Assembly: GCF_000007485.1 (NCBI RefSeq)
Contig: NC_004572.3
Span: 186,001 to 250,000 of the forward strand
Origin: Tropheryma whipplei str. Twist
GTDB taxonomy: Bacteria; Actinomycetota; Actinomycetes; Actinomycetales; Microbacteriaceae
Length of the DNA: 64,000 bases
Reading direction: 5' to 3'
Of this stretch, positions 50,862 through 62,379 are shown piece after piece. The translations under genes were made by a program, and so were the position numbers. Under the pieces are notes generated by a model. That model had not been told where the DNA came from. It saw only the letters and a list, made by a program, of their open reading frames with translations, and did no database searches. Position 1 is the stretch's first letter, and every line of letters starts with the position of its first letter.

Positions 50862-51908
50862 TTAGTTATCAATGCGCTTCGAGACACAGTCAAGCATCTC
50901 ACTAATTGAACCTTCCGTTACAACCTCACAGATTGCACATGCTAAAAGTGGGGCGATTGAAACAGTTTTAACGCGATCAAATACCTTACTTGCGGGAACA
51001 GAGTCAGTCACAATAACATGGTCAATTTCACCACAAGAAACAAGACGCTCTGGGGTGCTAAAAATCCCATGGGTTGCAGCTGCTATTACTTTTACGGCTC
51101 CGGCTTTTTTTAATGCGATAGCTGCTTTTGCCAGTGTGTCTCCGGTATCAATCAGGTCATCAACCACCAAACACACTCTGCTGCGCACATCACCAACAAT
51201 TTCGTGCATCGTGACATTATTGTGAACACGCGGGTCACGTCGTTTATGAATAATTGCGAGCGGAGCATTTAGTTTATCTGACCAAACATCCGCAACCTTC
51301 ACCCGACCAATATCAGGTGAGACAATTGTCAGGTTATCAATCCTAAGTGATTTTACATGTTTTATAAGAGCAGGAACGCCTGTTAAGTGATCAACTGGTC
51401 CATTGAAAAATCCCTGTATCTGGGAAGCATGCAAGTCAACCGTAATTATCCTGTCGGCCCCTGCGCATGCAATCAAGTCAGCAACCAATCTGGCAGAAAT
51501 CGGCTCACGACCATATCCCTTTCTGTCTTGACGTGAGTAGGGATAGCATGGGGTTACAGCAGAAATGTGCTTTGCAGAAGCACGCTTACATGAGTCAATC
51601 AAGAGCAGAAGCTCAACAAGTCCGTCATTAACGGGATCACATCCGGTCTGGAGAACAAACACATCTTTACCACGAACACTTGAATTGAATCGTGTGTATA
51701 TCTCACCGTTTGCAAAAGTTCTGATATCCGTTTGCAAAAGTCCAACTCCGAGACTTTCTGCGGTTGCCCGGGCTAAGTCCGGATGAGAGCGACCTGCAAT
51801 GAGCACTAGGTTGCGCATTGGCCCGTCATTTTGCACATCACGGTCCGAGAAACCGGGTCGATTATTTGCACCCCGGGCATGCGGTGCGCAACTTAGCAAG
51901 TCAGTCAA
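50862..51908 (-). CDS. prs: Ribose-phosphate pyrophosphokinase (PRPP synthase)
   Basis: Makes PRPP from ribose 5-phosphate and ATP for nucleotide, His and Trp synthesis. Motifs: [35 protein letters not shown], the catalytic flexible loop [21 protein letters not shown], and the PRPP motif [15 protein letters not shown]. The proposed start is TTG 51908, which overlaps the glmU stop (TTGA) and has GAGGAG five bases upstream. This gives 348 residues with ~25 extra N-terminal ones. A start at ATG 51818 would match the family length but lacks a ribosome site. Cotranscribed with glmU. Confidence 0.93.
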
Positions 51909-53722
51909 CCGTCTCCTCTATTCTCGGCCCATTTTGGAATAGTTTTTTGCTTTAGCTCTGTAAGGGATAGCGCACCTTCTTCGATATCATCTCTAATAAC
52001 ACTACCCGCGCCAGTATACGCACCCCTACCAACCTTGACTGGCGCAACGAACACGTTACCAGCACCGGTTTTTACACCGTCATCTATACATGTTTCATGC
52101 TTCAATTTTCCATCATAATTTGCAAAAATGTTACCGGCACCTATATTGACATGTGAGCCGATATTCGCGTCACCGATATAGCTTAGGTGTGGCACTTTGC
52201 TCTCGGGGCCTATATTGCTCTGTTTTATCTCAACGAATGTTCCGACTTTAGAATCTTTCCCTATAACAGTACCTGGGCGGATAAAAGCAAATGGCCCTAT
52301 TACAGCACCTTCTTCAATTCGTGCGTCAATTATCTCGGCTCTTTTGACGATTGTATTTTTCCCAATAAAAGAATCAGAAATCGTAGCAAATGGCCCTATT
52401 ACAGCACCTTCTTCAATTCGTGTTCTTCCTGATAGAATGCACCCGGGAAGAATAAGTACATCTTCTGATAGTTGCACTGTTGAATCGATCCATGTTGTTT
52501 CCGGGCTTTTTATCGTAACACCGTAGAGCTGCCACCTTTTAATAATTTGATCGTTCAGAATCTTCTCAGTTTTTGCAAGCTGCACCCTGTTATTTACCCC
52601 AAGCAATAACTCGGAATCGCTCGTGGTAATGGAATTCACCCTCAACCCATTGTTGTAAAAATATTCAACTATATCTGTTAGACGCATTTCCTCTTTAGTG
52701 TTCTGTGCACCAACGGTATCTTGACGGCACATCCATTGTCCGGCGTGTTGGTGTTCTGATTCTGCTTTTTTGTGTATTTGCTCGGTGACTATAACCTTGG
52801 GTGATAATACATGCGCTTCTGTATGTGCCGCGGGCACACAGTCCTGATTAGTCACACAGTCCTGATTAGTCACACAGTCCTGATTAGTCACACAGTCCTG
52901 ATTAGTCACACAGTCCTGATTAGGACTGTGTGCTATATGGCACTTTAACAACTTATTAAGCGCATCTTGCAGGTACTCTGTATCAAAAATACCCACTCCG
53001 GTATTCACTTCGTTTATTGACTGTTCAGGGAGTATATTTGAATCTTCGATTATTTTGGCAATAGAACCAAGGTTATCTCGCATTACCCTTCCATAGCCCT
53101 TTGGATTGTCCAAATGGGTGGTCACTATTGCACCAACAGCTTGTTTGAGTGGTTTTCTTACAAGCTCTTCGAGCAACTGAAATGGTACGAGCGGGACATC
53201 TGCGTAAAGGATTAAAACCCTTGAGGGAAATGGTTTATTATTCGTCACGTCACCCGATTTTGTGTGGATATGTCGACCTCCTTTAAGGGATTCTTGGTCA
53301 TTCAACCGGTCGGAGGCAGGATTACAGGTATCTAAATCACAGGCATCTAATTCATACTCTGCATGACTTTCGTGCCGAGTGTTAGGATAAGTGTTACCGT
53401 AAGATTCTGAACGAATCCAAGGTATGGCAGAGAAGACACCGAACCCCGTTCCATACAGTGCATCAGACTGTGCCACTGTTAGTACATCCGGGAATGTATT
53501 GCGAATATATTGTTCAACCCGTACATCTCTGAAAACCACAATTGTTTTACAGGGTTTTAATAATTGTGCACCCCTCAAAACATGGGCTACCATGGGCAGC
53601 CCAGCGATATTGTGCAAGACCTTTGGGGTAGAGGAGCGCATCCGCGTCCCCCGGCCCGCCGCAAGAATGACAATCGCAAGGTCGCTTTTCACGCCATCGG
53701 TATCTGTGGATTCACTGCTCAT
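51905..53722 (-). CDS. glmU: Bifunctional UDP-GlcNAc pyrophosphorylase / glucosamine-1-P acetyltransferase
   Basis: Supplies UDP-GlcNAc for peptidoglycan. 605 residues (usual ~460-490). Nucleotidyltransferase signature [19 protein letters not shown] (~20-38); LYADVPL; then an insertion with DCVTNQ repeated about five times and a further Lys/His-rich stretch before the [12 protein letters not shown] motif. C-terminal left-handed beta-helix from ~420 with hexapeptides ([11 protein letters not shown] twice, [20 protein letters not shown]), ending [10 protein letters not shown]. The insert lies in a surface loop of the first domain. glmU-prs is a common actinobacterial pair. Start ATG 53720-53722. 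Confidence 0.95.
52287..52427. repeat. ~35-bp exact duplication in the glmU hexapeptide region
   Basis: aaatggccctattacagcac, continuing through cttcttcaattcgtg, occurs at ~52287 and again at ~52391, both encoding [12 protein letters not shown] in the beta-helix. DNA identity in a protein-level repeat suggests recent duplication or gene conversion. Confidence 0.75.
52835..52924. repeat. 18-bp tandem repeat inside glmU, about five copies
   Basis: cacacagtcctgattagt repeated at 52835, 52853, 52871, 52889 and 52907 (last copy partial). It encodes DCVTNQ on the minus strand; copy changes keep the frame. The end forms a short palindrome with gactgtgtg. Confidence 0.9.
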
Positions 53723-53791
53723 GCTTTACCCAACGGACAAAATACCACATAAGAAACATGTCTTAGTAAACACCCCAAGAGATCTTAGAAG

Positions 53792-53823
53792 CTGGTGAGT
53801 GAATTCAATAAGAATTTCACCAG
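53792..53823. terminator. Hairpin with AATAA loop upstream of glmU
   Basis: CTGGTGA ... TCACCAG with inner GAATTC/GAATTT around AATAA. It resembles the 14945-14965 hairpin in loop and inner stem. It could be a terminator or a small mobile palindrome. Confidence 0.35.
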
Positions 53824-55756
53824 TTTATGGTGCACCCGGGATCGATTTATTACAAACTATATATCAAGGAAGGTGCTGGCAGAGATCATCACCAAATCTT
53901 TTGCCAGACGGTGTAACTGGTAAAAGTGTAACCAGTAGCGCCAGATGTGTCACCTGTGACATTCATCTGCAAGACCTGTAACTATTACACTACAAAAATA
54001 TATCGAGGGAGGTAATGGTATAGCACGTCACATAACTACACGATATCCATAGCAACTGCACGTCATACAGCTACCCTGACATACAAGCCATATAACACAT
54101 TCTCTGCTACTTCTAGTCGTATTATGCGCCTTAGGCGTACCGATAACCTATAACTTGATTACCCTGTATAACTACACAGGCTCTGGCAATGGTGTGCCAA
54201 CTATCAAGGATGTGGCTTCGCCTTTGCCAGGTGGCAGAGCACTGTGCTGTGAATTACACTGTGCCAAGTGTTACTGCTGTGACCTTGATTGTAAATGGCA
54301 GAGAGAAATACATATACCTCACAAGTGCACTAACACAGGGTGGACCAGGTTATTCATCAAACCCAACATCTGTACCAATGACTGTTATTTATACCATGGA
54401 TACAAAGAGGAAGCCCTTACCCTCGGGTTACCTGTAACCCGTAACAGAGTTACTGGTAACACATACTTGTGTTACATGTAACCCACTGGTGCACAACATG
54501 TTACTCACCCGCGCATAACATGCAATGTTGTGTAACCGGTAACCCACACCCGCGCAACCCATAACACATACTGCACAATCATCACACCCAACTAAACACA
54601 CGGCTACACGACACCCATTATTCAGCTACCCCACTCACCTAACACAGATGCTGACACTGTACGGATTACACAGTGCCAAGTGTTAATCCTGTGACTTCGA
54701 CTGTAAATGGCAATACTACATTTACAGCCCAAGTATCAGGGACACAGATCAGGGACACAGATCAGGGACACAGAGGTAGGTGGCAAAATCTTATACAGAT
54801 GCACTCACTAAGGGTGGAAAAGGTTATGCACCAAACAAAACAAGCTCACATATACAACTCCGCCGCAATAAACGCTCAACCACCCAATCTCTCACATAGA
54901 CACGGTGAAACCCCCTCAACCAGTAACACCCGCCCAGTAACACACAACCCATAACACACAGCGCAACCTGTAACACCCAACCTGTAACACATGGAGATAT
55001 ACGGGAGGTGACACAAACCCAAACCAGGCACGGGGCATGTCACATGGCATATGACAGAGCACTGTCACCCTAACCATTACTGCCTATGACAAGTCATCAT
55101 CATCTACCCAACAGACATGGCATGTAGTAACAGAGTAACCTGTAACGCATGGCGAGTTACAGGTAACCCAACCCACACAACCTGTAACCCCCGGTGTGTT
55201 ACCTGTAACTACTGCACGGCAACCCACACCCTTGCCATACGCATCCCATAACCTAACACAGATGCTGACACTGTATGGATAATACCGTGACATGGATAAC
55301 ACTGTGACATGGATAACACTGTGACATGGATAACACTGTGCTGTGACACAGCATCACTGATGTGTAGGTAACAATACCCAATGCACTAAGGATGACGTAC
55401 ACATTGACTGGGTTATACATAACGACTGGGTTATACATAACATGTAACATCTGTAAACAGCAAGACCTGTAACTATTACACTACAAAAATATATCCAGGC
55501 AGGTGAGGGCAAAGACCATCACACGGCTACCCTTACATATACCGCATATAGTACATTCTTCGCCTCTACCCGTATCATGCTGCCTGTATCCTGCATACAG
55601 ATAACCCTGTATTAGACACAAGCCCGATCACCAAGTTACCTTGTGGAACTACACAGCTGCTGGCAAAAAGACCGTGCTATGGATTACGCCGTGTCATGAA
55701 TTACACTGGGCAAAACACTGGGCCAAGTGTTAATGCTGTGACTTCGACTTTGTCAA

Positions 55757-56068
55757 ATGGCAGTACGACATTCAACACAATCACCCAGAGATGTCTTGGA
55801 CAGCATTACCAGCGACCTAGGCGGTGTCCTACTCGGTGGTATAGGCAGCGACCTAGGCGGTGTCCTGGGTAATGGTCTAAGTAATATCGTAGACGGACTC
55901 GTAAACCCCTTCCTGGGCTCCGGTACAGCACCATCTCTATCTAACCAAACCACAGGTGTATCTATAGGTCAGACTAATATAACTATTACACCCAAGACAA
56001 CGGGTTATATAACTTCTTATACAGTTACTAATACAGATGTATACATATCACACAACCCCTGCATCTAA
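55757..56068 (+). pseudogene. WiSP-like open fragment
   Basis: 103 codons: a Gly/Leu linker (SDLGGVLLGGIGSDLGG), VDGLVNPFLGSG, SIGQTNITITPKTTGYITSY, then unrelated sequence. It is parallel to 58360-58875 but loses the Ig-like part after TVTNTD. No signal peptide; a fragment. Confidence 0.5.
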
Positions 56069-57517
56069 CCCAGGCTCCGGCAGGGATATTGTGACATGGA
56101 TAACACTGGGCTATGGATTACGCTGTGTCTTTGTCAGGTGGCAAATACGCTGTGCCAAGTATCAGTGGCACAGAGGGTCCAGGTGGCAAATTCATCGCCA
56201 AGGTGTTAGCCTCATTGCCCTTATCCAAGGTCAGTGTTACACACTCTACCCAATCTCCCAACTTCACCATAGACCTAACCCGTAACACACCCAACCTGTA
56301 ACACATGGAGTTATGGGGGAGGTAACCCAAACCAGGCCATACAAACCCAACGCGGGGGTAATGTCACAGGGCATATCACGGGGTACTGTAACCCTAACTA
56401 TTACTGCTTTTGGTAAGTCAACATCTATATCACGGGCATGGACTGTCATAACAGTAGGTGCAAGTAACTGTATAAACACACAAACATACTGTGTTATGCA
56501 CCATCAAGATCTCTCACCAAGTTACCCTATATAACTACACAGGTTCTGGCACAAACACTGTGCTATGGATTGCACTGTGCCAAGTGTTAATGGGCAGGTG
56601 GTAAAGATAAATGCCCCTACTACCTAGGCTTTATCCTTAAATACAGTGTTACTCGGCCTAAATACAAGGACACTGCACCTGCAAGACCTGTAACTATTAC
56701 ACTACAAAAATATATCAAGGCAGGTTCTGGCAATGCACATCACATAGCTATCTCAGAAATTACCGCAACCTACTGTGCAAAGTATCGGTGATACAGTATC
56801 GGTGGTGTGCTTATTGATGACACGTGCTCACTGCCAAGTATTTATCCTGTGACTTTGACTGTAAATGGCAGTGAGAAATACATATGGCCCACCGATGGAC
56901 TAACCAAGCCACAGGTTATTCGTCACAGAAATAACCCAACCAATAACACATGGACGTACACGGGAAGTGGTAACCCAAACCAGGCCATACAAACCCAAAC
57001 ACAACACAGGGTACTGTAACCCTAACCATTACTGCCTATAAAAACTCATCAACATCTACCCAACGGACATGGCATGTCATAACAGTAGGTGCAAGTAACT
57101 GTATAAACAGAAAAACAGCACGTAGCCTTGTAAGATTCACAGGCCGCCGTAGCTAATAGCAAAATATATCAGAGCAGATAATGGCATAAAACATCACACA
57201 ACCCCTGCATCTAACACAGGCTCTGGCAGAAACACCGTGCTGTGAATTACGCTGTGACATGAATTACGCTGTGCCTGTGACTTTGTCAAATGGCGGTAAC
57301 AAACTGTCAAGTATAGATAGCACACATGTAAAAGGTGCTGTGCTATCTATTCATGATGTGCTGTGGATTACACTGTGCCACAGCATCAGTGCCAATCATC
57401 ACTGACACAGTATCAGTGGCACGTTTGGCCCAGATGGCACATACACTGTCAAGTATTGATACACCGCCAAGTGTTACTGCTGTGACTTCGACTGTAAATG
57501 GCAAAGAGACATTCTCA

Positions 57518-57625
57518 TACCCCACCAATGTACTAACCCCACCAATGTACTAACCATGTATGATGTGTGCAGCGTGACTCAGGTTACGTATCGAAAACAG
57601 CCAATGACTGTTATCTATACCATGG
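57518..57625 (+). repeat. ~105-bp exact direct repeat, copy 1
   Basis: From ataccccaccaatgtactaa through tgtgcagcgtgactcaggtt to ctgttatctataccatg, identical by eye to 59170-59280. Contains a small internal tandem (accccaccaatgtacta twice). Confidence 0.75.
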
Positions 57626-58359
57626 ATACGAAGAAGAATCCCTTACCCTCGGGTTACGTGTGACCCGTAACAGGGTAACTGGTTGCCCGCTTGTGTTATG
57701 TTACGTGTAATACGCACACCTGTAACAGAGTAACCTATGTTGTGTTACAGGTAACGCATGCTCGCGTCACATGTAACCCGCTGTCAGACACCAATAACCA
57801 CGACCCGTACCATCACAGAGTTACCTGTTGCCCCTGCCGTGTCACGTGTTGCGCAGGTTAGTGCAACCGGTAACCTGCGGCGTGTAACCGGTAACTCATA
57901 ACCGTGTGCAAGCGCTAACCTATACTGCACAACATGTAACCCATACCAACACACATATATCCAGGCATGTGCTGGCAATTCACCCCACCAAGCTATTCTG
58001 TAAAGTTATTCTGCGCCTCTCGCACGGCACAACATCCCTCACACAGCTCACTGCATTTACCCTTACACATACCGCATATCGTACATTCTCTACCACTGCT
58101 GCCCGTATTATGTGACCCGTATTATGTGCAGGTTGTAACGGTTACTCGCACAGTCTGGTTGCCCTGCCTGGCTGTACAGTATCCCGATCACTCAGTGACC
58201 CTGTATAAATACACAGGCTCTGGCAGGGATACTGTGGTATGGATTACACTGTGCCATGGATAATACTGTGGCACAGCATCAGTGAGACAGTATCAGTGAT
58301 ACAGGGGGCCCAAATGGCACATACACTGCCAAGTATTACTGCTGTGACCTCGACTGTAG

Positions 58360-58875
58360 GTGGCAGTACGACATTCAACACAATTACCCAGAAGTATCTG
58401 GGGCGGCCTGCTCGGTGGCATAGCCAATGCCCTAAGCGGTATCGTAACCAGTACCCTAAGTAATGCCCTAAGTAATATCACAGGCGGACTCGTAAACTCA
58501 TTCCTGGGCTCCATCCTGGGCTTCAGTACTACACCTGGTTTATCTAGTACAGCCACAGGTGTATCTATAGGTCAGAATAGTATAACTATTACACCCAAGA
58601 CAACGGGTTATATAACTTCTTATGCAGTTACTAATACAACAGAGACAAGTCCAACTACTGGTGGTCTACCCTCAGGACTAAGTATTGATAAAACCTCTGG
58701 CAATATAACAGGCAGTATAGATACGAGTGTTACTACGGGATTATACAAAGTAACTATTACTGCAACTGCACCTTCCTATTCTTCCTCTGCTACAACCCTT
58801 ACTAGCATAAGTGTTAGTGCTGTATATACCATTTGTGTTACCAGTACTACACCTGGTGTAACAGGTAACTTGTAA
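58360..58875 (+). pseudogene. WiSP-like fragment with an Ig-like (He_PIG-type) domain
   Basis: 171 codons. The first ~60 encode a Gly/Ala/Leu linker (LGGIANALSGIVTSTLSNAL), then SIGQNSITITPKTTGYITSY and the Ig-like repeat GGLPSGLSIDKTSGNITGSI with GLYKVTITATAPS. Such domains are typical of surface adhesins. No signal peptide, anchor or ribosome site, so it is probably not expressed alone. A smaller He_PIG piece (TGLPKGLSFTSGTIKGSIDG) lies at ~59650-59730. Confidence 0.5.
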
Positions 58876-59169
58876 CCTAGAACCCGTAACCACAAACACA
58901 TATCCGAACACCACATACCCTGACAGGTGAGGGCACAACACGTTACACAGCTACTACATACACAGGCTATGACAATAACACCGTGCCATGGATCAGTGCT
59001 GTGCCTTCGACTGGGTCAGGTGGCGGTGAGACATATGTATGGCCCTATGTTAAGGCGTAATCTCAAGTGTTATTGATCTCAAGTATCAGTGGGCAGCTTG
59101 TAAATGATAAATTCACTGCCATGGATCAGTGCTGTGCCTTCGCGTGGGTCAGATGGCAAAGAGACATCC

Positions 59170-59280
59170 TTATACCCCACCAATGTACTAACCCCACCAA
59201 TGTACTAACCATGTATGATGTGTGCAGCGTGACTCAGGTTACGTATCGAAAACAGCCAATGACTGTTATCTATACCATGA
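59170..59280 (+). repeat. ~105-bp exact direct repeat, copy 2
   Basis: Second copy of 57518-57625, about 1.65 kb away in the same orientation. The lack of decay in non-coding DNA points to recent duplication or conversion. Confidence 0.75.
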
Positions 59281-60008
59281 ACACGGGAGGCAAGAATACC
59301 CTACCCACGGGTTGCCTGTAACCCGTAACAGGGTAACTGGTAACACCCACACAGTTACATGTTACTCACCCGCGTATAACACGCAATGTCGTGTTACGTG
59401 TAACTCACACCTGCGCAATCTGTAACCGCTGGTGCCGTGTTACATGTTGCACACTTTCACGTGAGACATGTTACTCACCTCCGCGCGACCTGTAACACAT
59501 GCTGTAATAAACAAACACACTGCCAAGCCTAAAAGCACGTGTATTACTGTACACACAGAGTCAGAGTAATGTAAGTATTACACCTATACTCTACGGAAGC
59601 TTTTCTATATCCACATATGTATTAGTAGATACAACAGGTGCTACATCAGGATCTACGGGTCTACCTAAAGGACTAAGCTTTACCTCTGGAACCATAAAAG
59701 GAAGTATAGATGGGGGTGTTAGTTTAGCGCACTGAAAAATCAGTATGGTATTTAAAAATCAGTACAGCACCGGTGATCATATTGAATTTAATTACATCGA
59801 AATTACATCGCATAATAACCAGATGCCCTATACCTAACAAGAGATAGAAAAGTTAAGAGGCAGAAACACCCCATGAAACAGATGCAGTGAAACAGATGCA
59901 AAACTAGAACCTGCACCCAAACACAGGAGAGTGCCAAATTCATTGAGAGTGCATACAAAGCTGCCAGCATAATAAAACTTCGTGCATACAAGTCACATAT
60001 ACAAACCC

Positions 60009-60082
60009 ACACAATGTCTCAGTCACACACAATGTCTCAGTCACAGTAGGGCACCCACACAATATCCCAGTCACGGTAGGTC
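60009..60082 (+). repeat. Short tandem repeats before the tad cluster
   Basis: Variants of cacacaatgtctcagtca occur three times, followed by tcacagtagg, tcacggtagg and tcccagtcacagg. The stretch 59750-60317 otherwise shows no gene. Confidence 0.6.
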
Positions 60083-60317
60083 CCAGTCACAGGAGAGCAT
60101 GCAGTAACTGCGCATCCAGCCTGCACTAACCATGCCTGAGGTACTAACCATGCCTGAAGTATGGTGCTGCACACATTTCATTTACGCGGTGTTCTGAGGT
60201 CACGCGGTGTTCTGGGCAACTGTCCACATTTTTATACGGACCTCGCATAAGTTACACAACCCAAGCCACCCTTGCCTGTTGAAAAGTCAATTTCCTCCGC
60301 TTTTAAAGGTGCATTAT

Positions 60318-61541
60318 ATGAGTATGTCTGATGCGCTTGGGATTATAACGAAGAGGGTTAGGGACCGTCTTCGTACCTCTGACCACGACCTTTCGTTGCA
60401 GCCCGAACTTACCGATCAATATGTCACTCGTGAACTTGAAGAGTATGCTAGCAGGCAACCAATTGATGAAACAGAAGACAGTATTAAAAGGAAAATAGTT
60501 GCAAACCTAACAGGATTTGGTCCACTGCAAGACATCATTGATGATCCAGATGTTGAGGAATTCTGGATTAACTCGCCTGAAGAGGTATTTCTTGCCAAAA
60601 ATGGTAAATCCTTTGCAGTCGATATAAAGTTAACAGATTCTCAATTGAGGGATATTCTCGAAAGAATGCTGCAGGGAACCGGGCGGCGCATTGATATGGC
60701 GAATCCTTTTGTTGATGCATCTTTACCCGATGGTAGTCGGCTGCATGCCGTTATACCAGATATTACGGCACGTCACATATCTATTAATGTTCGCAAATTT
60801 ATGCGCCAGATTCGGGGTCTTGATCAGCTTGTTAGGACACGCAGTCTGACTGCTGAATCCTCCAGATTTTTGCAATACTGCGTCAAGTCTCGTGCGAATT
60901 TTTTAGTCTCTGGCGCTACACAGGCTGGCAAAACAACAATGCTCAATTCTCTTTTATCATGCTGCTCTGAGGATGAAAGGGTTGTAACAGTTGAGGAAAC
61001 ATTTGAACTTGATATTCCGCTGCGTGACGTGGTTAGCCTACAGTGTCGACAGGCAACAATTGAAGGATCCGGGGAAATAAATCTCAGGCGTTTGGTCAAA
61101 GAAACTCTTAGAATGCGTCCTGATCGAATTGTTGTAGGTGAAGTGCGCGAGGCAGAAAGTCTTGATTTGTTAATTGCTCTCAATTCAGGCATTCCCGGTG
61201 CAGCGACTATACACGCTAACAGCGCACGTGATGCCCTCAGAAAAATGACAATCCTGCCTCTTTTGAGTGGTAAAAATATCGACTCAGCTTTTATAGTCCC
61301 AACGGTTGCTAATTGTATTGACATTGTTGTGCATTGCGAGCTTGGCAAAGATGGGCATCGCAGGGTTTCTGAAATATTGGCACTCAGTGGTCGGGTGAAT
61401 GAGGGCATTATCGAGGCAAGTCCTGTATTTACCACAACAAATAATCAATTGCAGTTCACAGGCATCTACCCAGAACAATGGAGGGGGTTCATGAATGAAC
61501 AGGGCTCCACTGTATTTAAGAACTTGGAGACTGATGCTTAG
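60318..61541 (+). CDS. Tad secretion/pilus ATPase (TadA/CpaF)
   Basis: Cytoplasmic hexameric ATPase that powers assembly of Flp/Tad pili or related secretion. About 407 residues. ATG 60318 (MSMSDALGIITKRV) follows AAGGTG; upstream codons are unconserved. N-terminal domain ~1-110 with GFGPLQDIIDDPDVEEFWIN; Walker A SGATQAGKTTMLNSLL (~200); Asp box TVEETFELDI; Walker B RPDRIVVGEVREAESLDLL; His box GAATIHANSARDAL. It heads the order tadA-tadB-tadC-flp-tadE found in other actinobacteria (the Rv3659c-Rv3654c layout). A TadZ/Ssd gene expected upstream is replaced by repeats. Confidence 0.92.
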   Translation: MSMSDALGIITKRVRDRLRTSDHDLSLQPELTDQYVTRELEEYASRQPIDETEDSIKRKIVANLTGFGPLQDIIDDPDVEEFWINSPEEVFLAKNGKSFAVDIKLTDSQLRDILERMLQGTGRRIDMANPFVDASLPDGSRLHAVIPDITARHISINVRKFMRQIRGLDQLVRTRSLTAESSRFLQYCVKSRANFLVSGATQAGKTTMLNSLLSCCSEDERVVTVEETFELDIPLRDVVSLQCRQATIEGSGEINLRRLVKETLRMRPDRIVVGEVREAESLDLLIALNSGIPGAATIHANSARDALRKMTILPLLSGKNIDSAFIVPTVANCIDIVVHCELGKDGHRRVSEILALSGRVNEGIIEASPVFTTTNNQLQFTGIYPEQWRGFMNEQGSTVFKNLETDA

Positions 61542-62379
61542 CGTGGCGCTTTCTTTGTTACTATCAGCAGGTAATCTATTTCTCCTTGCCAAATCAAAAC
61601 CGTCAAGGCGGTACGGCAGATTCGATAAGTTTCATTCACGTCTTATCGCTGTCGGATTACGGAATGTCTCACTTGGATCCTTTGTATCCCTGACAGTGCT
61701 ATTCGGAGTTGTATTTGCCGCAATTATTACACTGGTCACCGGAATATATATTTTTTGTGTATTTGGATTTTTAATCGGTATCGCCACACCGATATTAATT
61801 GTCAATTATCAATACCGAAGACTTGTCAGTCTTGATTCTAATATTTGGCCCGACATTGTCGAGAATGTAATCTCTGCTGTTCGGGCAGGCATGGGACTTC
61901 CCGAGGCTTTATGCTCTCTATCCAGATTCGGACCGGTTAGGATAAGACAGATTTTTTGTAATCTTGAGAATGAATACGGTGCAACGGGAAATTTTGCATC
62001 TGCTGTTGCAAACGCAAAATGCGCACTTGCAGATCCAAAGGCAGATAGGATTCTGGAAACCGTTCAACTTGCCAGAAGCCTTGGTGGCAGCGAGCTTATA
62101 AAGGTTCTTCGAAATTTATCAGAGTATATGCGCGAAGACTTGGCAACTCGGGCAGAAATTGTCGGTCGACAATCTTGGGTCGTAAACGCAGCAAGAATTG
62201 CTGTTGCTGCCCCCTGGGCTGTGTTGGCGATTATGAGCACCCGTGCGGAAACTGTCTCCGCTTATAACTCCCAGGCAGGTGTTGTTGTTATTATTCTTGG
62301 CGCATTATCCTGCGCTATTGCCTACAAGATAATGATGGTTGTTGCGCGTATCCCACAGGAAGAGAGGTATATGGGATGA
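61534..62379 (+). CDS. TadB-like inner-membrane platform protein
   Basis: About 281 residues from ATG 61534 (overlapping the tadA stop; GGAG four bases upstream). One or two N-terminal helices, then a T2SSF domain (~125-245: WPDIVENVISAVRAGMGLPE, LARSLGGSELIKVLRNLSEY), and two C-terminal helices. Anchors the ATPase and drives pilin extraction. Confidence 0.85.
   Translation: MLSVALSLLLSAGNLFLLAKSKPSRRYGRFDKFHSRLIAVGLRNVSLGSFVSLTVLFGVVFAAIITLVTGIYIFCVFGFLIGIATPILIVNYQYRRLVSLDSNIWPDIVENVISAVRAGMGLPEALCSLSRFGPVRIRQIFCNLENEYGATGNFASAVANAKCALADPKADRILETVQLARSLGGSELIKVLRNLSEYMREDLATRAEIVGRQSWVVNAARIAVAAPWAVLAIMSTRAETVSAYNSQAGVVVIILGALSCAIAYKIMMVVARIPQEERYMG

Larger units (their letters stand above)
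53930..59750 (+). repeat. Large WiSP-derived repeat region, mostly non-coding
   Basis: About 5.8 kb of shuffled modules. gcaagacctgtaactattac, then actacaaaaatatatc, occurs at ~53970, 55461 and 56680. A piece encoding PSVTAVTSTVNG recurs at ~54268, 54672, 55725, 56840, 57470 and 58328. GTAAC/GTTAC-rich tails (for example cccgtaacagggtaactgg) occur at 54430, 54900, 55125, 57660, 58850 and 59310. Short tandem repeats include 13 bp x3 near 54740 and 17 bp x3 near 55290. Coding pieces are frameshifted and lack starts, ribosome sites or signal peptides, except for two open fragments listed separately. They resemble WiSP ectodomain pieces; the region is probably a silent repeat store or decay product. 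Confidence 0.7.

Noticed and set aside
52835-52924. Possible CRISPR or iteron array
   Set aside because: 18-bp repeats without spacers, inside the glmU reading frame.
53930-59750. Insertion sequence or prophage
   Set aside because: No transposase, integrase or phage-like frame and no terminal inverted repeats; the modules encode surface-protein pieces.
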